The notes beneath the pieces are model-generated. The model worked only from the letters and a program-made list of their open reading frames with translations, was not told where the DNA came from and did not search any database. 9,804 bases of DNA, taken from the NCBI GenBank assembly GCA_002721375.1, contig PBKH01000029.1, positions 26,379-36,182 on the forward strand. Reading direction: 5' to 3'. This DNA is from Verrucomicrobiales bacterium. Lineage in GTDB: Bacteria > Verrucomicrobiota > Verrucomicrobiia > Limisphaerales > UBA1096. Below, piece by piece: positions 6,158 through 9,804 of this stretch. Position numbers and translations under genes: made by a program. Every line of letters begins with the position of its first letter. Position 1 is the stretch's first letter.

Positions 6158-7546
6158 GTGAAAATCGTGTCGACTCAAACTTCGAACTCCACCAATTCGC
6201 TGACGCAGACTGGGCGTTACCTGATCGTGATTTCTGCATTTCTCGGTTGGTTTTTTGCTGGAATGCACCTTGGTACAACTTCACTTGCCATGGGTTCCGC
6301 TGCAAAGGATTTATTGCAAAACTCGGGTTTCTACGAGGTGATTGATGCTGACCGTGCTATAGCCTTAAAGCAGATTGAGCAAGAAAATGAGGGCGAAGTC
6401 GAGGAGTTGGCCAAGGCAGTTGCCGAAAATCGACTCAAAACCGATAGCAGTAAATGGTTCGGTTACTATGTTTGCGCGTTATTGTTCGGCGGTGCAGCGG
6501 GCGGGCTAGTATTCGGACGGTTGGGAGACAGATTTGGCAGAGTGAAAGGAATGACGGCTGCAATTTGTTGTTACTCCGGAATGTCGTTGGTTGCATACTT
6601 TGTACAGTCACCTGGGCAATTGTTGATTGTTCGTTTTATCGTATGCATGGGTGTGGGCGGAATGTGGCCCAATGGCGTCGCATTGATGAGCGAGGCGTGG
6701 GCTAATGTTTCCCGGCCGTTGCTTGCTGGAGTGATCGGGACTGCGGCCAATATCGGAATTTTCTTCATCGCTAGTATTGGCAAGTATGTCCGGGAAGTCA
6801 CGGTCGATGATTGGCGTTGGGTTATGTTACTGGGAGGCGCACCGATTGTGTTTGGCTTATTGGTTCCTTTTTTTGTTCCGGAATCGCCGCGTTGGCTGAT
6901 TCAGAAAGAAGGAAGAGAATCTGACAGTGAAACGTCCAGAGTAGGTACGGCTGATATCTTTAAACCCGGTATGCTTGCTGTGACGCTGATCGGGATTTTA
7001 CTCGCGACTGTACCGTTGTTTGGTTCTTGGGGCAGTTCAAATTGGGCCGTCAAGTGGGCAGAGGATGCCGGATCGGACGGCTTAAAGGCCCAGGTTATCA
7101 TGTGGCGTTCGTTGCCTGGGATTGTAGGCAGTTTTCTTGGAGGCTGGGTCGCTAGCTTTGTTGGTAGAAGACGTAGCTACTTGCTGAATAGCTTGATCTG
7201 CCTTGCCAGTGCCCAATGTATGTTTTGGTTTTCCAGCCCAACTGAACCTGGAATATTTCTTATCTGGACAGGGATACTTGGCTTTTTCAGTGGTATCTTT
7301 TTTGGATGGCTTCCTTTATTTCTCCCCGAGCTCTTTGTCACCCGCGTGCGTTCGGTTGGGGCTGGGGTTTGCTTTAACTTTGGCCGGATCATCACCGCCC
7401 TTACCGTATTTATTACGGCGGGATTGATTGCTTATTTTGACAATGACTTCCGCCAGATCGGTAGAATTACTAGTTTGATTTATCTTTGTGGCGCGATCGG
7501 AATATTGCTGATGCCAAAAGGAGTCGAAGGCACAATCAAGGATTAG
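6158..7546 (+). CDS. Major facilitator superfamily transporter, sugar/organic acid type
   Basis: This inner-membrane secondary transporter probably imports the substrate of the locus. TM1 spans about residues 21-46. The cytoplasmic TM2-TM3 loop carries MFS motif A, GRLGDRFGR (120-128). PESPRWL (241-247) follows TM6, as in sugar-porter, aromatic-acid and organic-cation families, and the second half has a PELFVTRVRSVG segment typical of the same group. About 462 residues fit twelve TM helices. The unusual part is a hydrophilic, Glu/Lys-rich stretch of about 50 residues (48-98) between TM1 and TM2, on the periplasmic side by the standard topology. Two starts are possible: GTG 6158, or GTG 6167, which has GGTGA 5 bases upstream and is the better supported. 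It heads a rightward operon; 18 bases separate it from the next gene. The substrate is unproven. Confidence 0.88.
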   Translation: MKIVSTQTSNSTNSLTQTGRYLIVISAFLGWFFAGMHLGTTSLAMGSAAKDLLQNSGFYEVIDADRAIALKQIEQENEGEVEELAKAVAENRLKTDSSKWFGYYVCALLFGGAAGGLVFGRLGDRFGRVKGMTAAICCYSGMSLVAYFVQSPGQLLIVRFIVCMGVGGMWPNGVALMSEAWANVSRPLLAGVIGTAANIGIFFIASIGKYVREVTVDDWRWVMLLGGAPIVFGLLVPFFVPESPRWLIQKEGRESDSETSRVGTADIFKPGMLAVTLIGILLATVPLFGSWGSSNWAVKWAEDAGSDGLKAQVIMWRSLPGIVGSFLGGWVASFVGRRRSYLLNSLICLASAQCMFWFSSPTEPGIFLIWTGILGFFSGIFFGWLPLFLPELFVTRVRSVGAGVCFNFGRIITALTVFITAGLIAYFDNDFRQIGRITSLIYLCGAIGILLMPKGVEGTIKD

Positions 7547-7564
7547 CACAAACAATCGGTAATC

Positions 7565-8419
7565 ATGTCGCAACGGGTAGGCATAATCGGGGTGGGATTG
7601 TTGGGTGGGGCGCTTGGCCAACGCCTCGCAAAGCAGGGCTGGGAGGTGCTTGGGCTTGACCCCGCTGTTCCCTTGCTTGATGGCATGACGATGTGCGAAA
7701 ACGGAAGCGACTTAGCAAGTCAATGCGAAACCATTCTGCTTTCGCTCCCGACAAGTGATATCGCAGTTAAAGTCATTGAGACTCTTGGCCAAGTGTTGAC
7801 CGAAAAGCATTGTTTCATAGATACCACGACTGGCAAGCCGAGCGAGATGGAAACTCTTGGCCAAACGCTAAGTGGATGTGGTGTCGAATACATCGAGGCT
7901 AACGTTGCTGGCTCTAGTGAACTGGCCAAGCGAGGTGAAGCCGCCCTGTTCCTTGGTGGGACGGACGAAACAATTAATCGCTGCCGTCCGTTGCTTCAGG
8001 CATTGACCAGTAAGCGTTTTCATGTCGGTTCGGTTGGTGCTGCGTCCCGGTTTAAGTTGGTGCATAATTTGATTCTTGGTCTCAATCGCGTCGCACTTGC
8101 AGAAGGCCTGGCTTTCGCTGAGGCGATTGGATTTAATGCCGCCGAGGCCCTGGGAATCCTCCGGGAAACACCGGCTACTTCAAAGGCGCTGGAAGCAAAG
8201 GGAGAAAAAATGACCAAGGGAGAATACTACCCACCGCAAGCCCGTTTGGCTCAACATCTGAAGGATGTTCGACTTATCCGCCGGCTGGCTGATGAATTCG
8301 GAGCGATTACCCCGATGAGTGATACGCATCAATCCATCCTTGAGAAAGCCAATTTGCTTGGCCTAGGGGAAGCGGACAACGCTGCAGTTATCGAAGCGCT
8401 GCGCAGCAGGAATTTGTGA
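7565..8419 (+). CDS. Beta-hydroxyacid dehydrogenase (3-hydroxyisobutyrate / tartronate semialdehyde reductase family)
   Basis: This cytoplasmic NAD(P)-dependent enzyme interconverts a beta-hydroxyacid and its semialdehyde. The N-terminal Rossmann loop is GVGLLGG (9-15). D86 begins DTTTGKPSE, the counterpart of the family's D-x-S/T-T segment. The all-helical C-terminal domain holds the catalytic lysine K164 with N168 in KLVHN, where the family usually has K-x-x-N-N. A KD pair (233-234) matches the usual K-D-L segment. At 284 residues it has family length. The substrate loop, normally close to VSGG with a GTL further on, reads VAGSSE (114-119) and GEAALF (124-129), so its substrate may differ from GarR's. 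It lies 18 bases after the transporter, overlaps the next gene by 4 bases, and has no obvious ribosome site. Pairing with the HpaI-type aldolase suggests a GarR-like role. Confidence 0.87.
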   Translation: MSQRVGIIGVGLLGGALGQRLAKQGWEVLGLDPAVPLLDGMTMCENGSDLASQCETILLSLPTSDIAVKVIETLGQVLTEKHCFIDTTTGKPSEMETLGQTLSGCGVEYIEANVAGSSELAKRGEAALFLGGTDETINRCRPLLQALTSKRFHVGSVGAASRFKLVHNLILGLNRVALAEGLAFAEAIGFNAAEALGILRETPATSKALEAKGEKMTKGEYYPPQARLAQHLKDVRLIRRLADEFGAITPMSDTHQSILEKANLLGLGEADNAAVIEALRSRNL

Positions 8420-9582
8420 TTGAACGAGCTCTGACCCAGGGCTATCACAGTCGCGTGAGCTTGAAAAAAGAATCCAATTTGGAAGAGATTCAGTTCAACA
8501 TCGGTGTGATCGGAGCAACCGGATATATCGGCTCACCGTATCGCGCTGAGATACGCGAGTGCAGCTGTGCCAACATTGTTGCCTTGTGCGCTCGGCGTAG
8601 GGAACTGCTGGATCGAGCCGGCGAGGAGGACGCTGCTTCTCTGGTGACGAATGACTGGCATGAAGTCATTCAGCATCCGGATGTCAATTTTGTTATTGTT
8701 GCCACGCCGGACGCTCTTCATTATGAGGCTGTGATGGCTTGTGCCAAGGCGGGGAAACATCTGCTCTGCGAAAAACCAGTCGGGGTCAATGCAAACGAGG
8801 CCTACGAGATGTGGGCTGCCTACCGCGACGCAGGTTTGCTCCACTACGTGCCGTTCTGGACACGCTTCTGTGATCCGTTCGTCCGCGGAAAAGAAGTGCT
8901 CGATTCTGGGGTGCTCGGGGAGATTCGTGGAGTGGTATACCGGTGGCACAACCCACGTCCGATAGACATGCCGCTCACATGGCGCGACGATGATTCCGTG
9001 TCTGCAGCCGGAAGCATTGCCGACGTGGGATCACATGCTTATGATACCTTGAGCTGGATGCTTGGGAGGGAAGCTGTTCGGGTACAGGCACATGCCGATA
9101 CCATTACTCCGGCCAAGCCAGACCTTGGTGTGGTCAATCTCACCGAGGCTATCGAGCTTGGTCAAGCTGGTGGTCAGGCGGATGCCAGCAGACGTAAGGG
9201 CACGGCGTATGATTATGCCAGTGTGGCTTGGGAATTTGAGGATGGTGCAGTCGGTACGCTGGTCCTCTCGCACGCGCCGTTTTTCAGGAAGGGCATTGCA
9301 CCCGAGATGGAGTTGCACGGTACCAAGGCCTCTCTTGGTATCGATAGGGTGAGCGGTAACTTGTCACTGGCCAAGCCGAATGAACCGTTGGAAATTATCG
9401 ACAACAAACCAGACATAGGATTCGGCAACCGGTTTGAAAAATATGTATTTCCTAGTCTGCGTAAGGCACACAGAGGTGAAGTAGAGGATTATCCAGACCT
9501 TAAGGACGGCTGGCGTGTGCAGCTCTTCACCGATGCTGCCGCTCGATCGGCGAGGTCTGGACGATGGGAAACGGTTGAGTAG
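8416..9582 (+). CDS. Gfo/Idh/MocA-family NAD(P)-dependent oxidoreductase
   Basis: This is a two-domain dehydrogenase with an intact set of hallmarks. The Rossmann loop is GVIGATGYIG (30-39), VATPDALH (95-102) precedes the loop helix, and the catalytic-type lysine is K120 in CEKP (118-121). The C-terminal domain carries D203, H207 and D210 in ADVGSHAYD (202-210), the expected His-Asp pair of inositol/sugar dehydrogenases. A Gly/Ala-rich insert lies around residues 243-265 before the next strand. Length is 388. The GTG start overlaps the previous stop (GTGA, 8416-8419), with AGGA 4 bases upstream, so translation is probably coupled. This gives a 28-residue tail before the first strand; a GTG at 8455 or a TTG at 8479 would shorten it but lack ribosome sites. 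Its gene ends 6 bases from the converging propeller gene. Confidence 0.9.
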   Translation: MIERALTQGYHSRVSLKKESNLEEIQFNIGVIGATGYIGSPYRAEIRECSCANIVALCARRRELLDRAGEEDAASLVTNDWHEVIQHPDVNFVIVATPDALHYEAVMACAKAGKHLLCEKPVGVNANEAYEMWAAYRDAGLLHYVPFWTRFCDPFVRGKEVLDSGVLGEIRGVVYRWHNPRPIDMPLTWRDDDSVSAAGSIADVGSHAYDTLSWMLGREAVRVQAHADTITPAKPDLGVVNLTEAIELGQAGGQADASRRKGTAYDYASVAWEFEDGAVGTLVLSHAPFFRKGIAPEMELHGTKASLGIDRVSGNLSLAKPNEPLEIIDNKPDIGFGNRFEKYVFPSLRKAHRGEVEDYPDLKDGWRVQLFTDAAARSARSGRWETVE

Positions 9583-9588
9583 GCGGAT

Positions 9589-9804
9589 TTATTTGGCTCT
9601 CAGGTCGAGGCAGACAAGGTCTCCGCGGGAGTTGCGGCAATAAACCAGGCCATTTGACAACACAGGTGTAGTCCAGCATTTGGGACCAGTCACCTGAGCA
9701 CGGGAGATCTCCGTGAACTCTTCAGGATTGGTTTCCGCTAAGACTAATTCGCCCTGATTGCTGATGATGAGCAGTTTCTGGCCAATTGCCTGCAGAGCGC
9801 CAAA
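9589..9804 (-). CDS. PQQ-like beta-propeller repeat protein, C-terminal end only
   Basis: The last 71 residues and TAA stop of a minus-strand gene enter from the right edge. The translation shows two blade-like strand patterns, KLLIISNQGELVLAE (10-24) and LVYCRNSRGDLVCLDL (53-68), joined by a stretch containing GPKCWTTPVLSNG. Repeats of the form L-x-x-x-(S/N)-x-x-G-x-L-x-x-x-(D/E) mark PQQ-like/BamB-type propellers, which are often exported in Planctomycetota and Verrucomicrobiota. The remaining blades, any signal peptide and any catalytic role lie outside the window, so function is not assignable. It converges on the oxidoreductase gene with a 6-base gap and no visible terminator. Nothing shows a link to the catabolic locus. 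Confidence 0.75.
   Translation of the reverse strand, partial: FGALQAIGQKLLIISNQGELVLAETNPEEFTEISRAQVTGPKCWTTPVLSNGLVYCRNSRGDLVCLDLRAK

Noticed and set aside
7781..7864. Repeated ACTCTTGGCCAA (7781-7792 and 7853-7864) plus further TTGGCCAA palindromes at 7614, 6409 and 5807
   Set aside because: Both long copies encode T-L-G-Q in the same gene. The palindrome arises from preferred Leu-Gly-Gln and Leu-Ala-Lys codons and has no regular spacing or intergenic location.

Overview
The window is ordinary bacterial chromosome: tightly packed genes, mid-range G+C, no tRNA, rRNA, CRISPR array, insertion sequence or phage gene. Three things together suggest a marine or aquatic member of the PVC group, most likely Verrucomicrobiota and possibly Planctomycetota: an exported formylglycine sulfatase, three Gfo/Idh/MocA-type proteins close together, and the tail of a PQQ-like beta-propeller protein. 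This is inference from gene content; no marker sequence here fixes the phylum.

Layout. Positions 1-856 (minus) hold most of prephenate dehydrogenase (tyrA), cut by the window's left edge. It is divergent from UMP kinase (pyrH, plus, about 1013-1759). Both are housekeeping genes. Next, reading leftward from 6043 to 1767 on the minus strand, come four genes with 1, 1 and 3 bases between them: a degenerate Gfo/Idh/MocA-like protein, a more typical Gfo/Idh/MocA oxidoreductase, an HpcH/HpaI-type class II aldolase and an exported sulfatase. Reading rightward from 6158 to 9582 are an MFS transporter, a beta-hydroxyacid dehydrogenase and a third Gfo/Idh/MocA oxidoreductase, with 18 bases between the first two and a 4-base overlap between the last two. 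The two groups diverge from a 114-base gap at 6044-6157 that must hold their promoters. The right edge (9589-9804, minus) is the C-terminal end of a PQQ-like propeller protein.

How the genes may work together. The seven genes from 1767 to 9582 look like one catabolic locus for a sulfated sugar or sugar-acid derivative. The sulfatase would act outside the cytoplasm and the MFS protein would import the product. The Gfo/Idh/MocA enzymes would oxidise or epimerise it. The aldolase would split a 2-keto-3-deoxy acid into pyruvate and an aldehyde, and the beta-hydroxyacid dehydrogenase would reduce that aldehyde or a similar product. The transporter, aldolase and reductase classes match those of the enterobacterial garPLR galactarate/glucarate module, but the substrate here cannot be read from sequence alone. 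No regulator, kinase, dehydratase or glycoside hydrolase of the pathway lies in the window.
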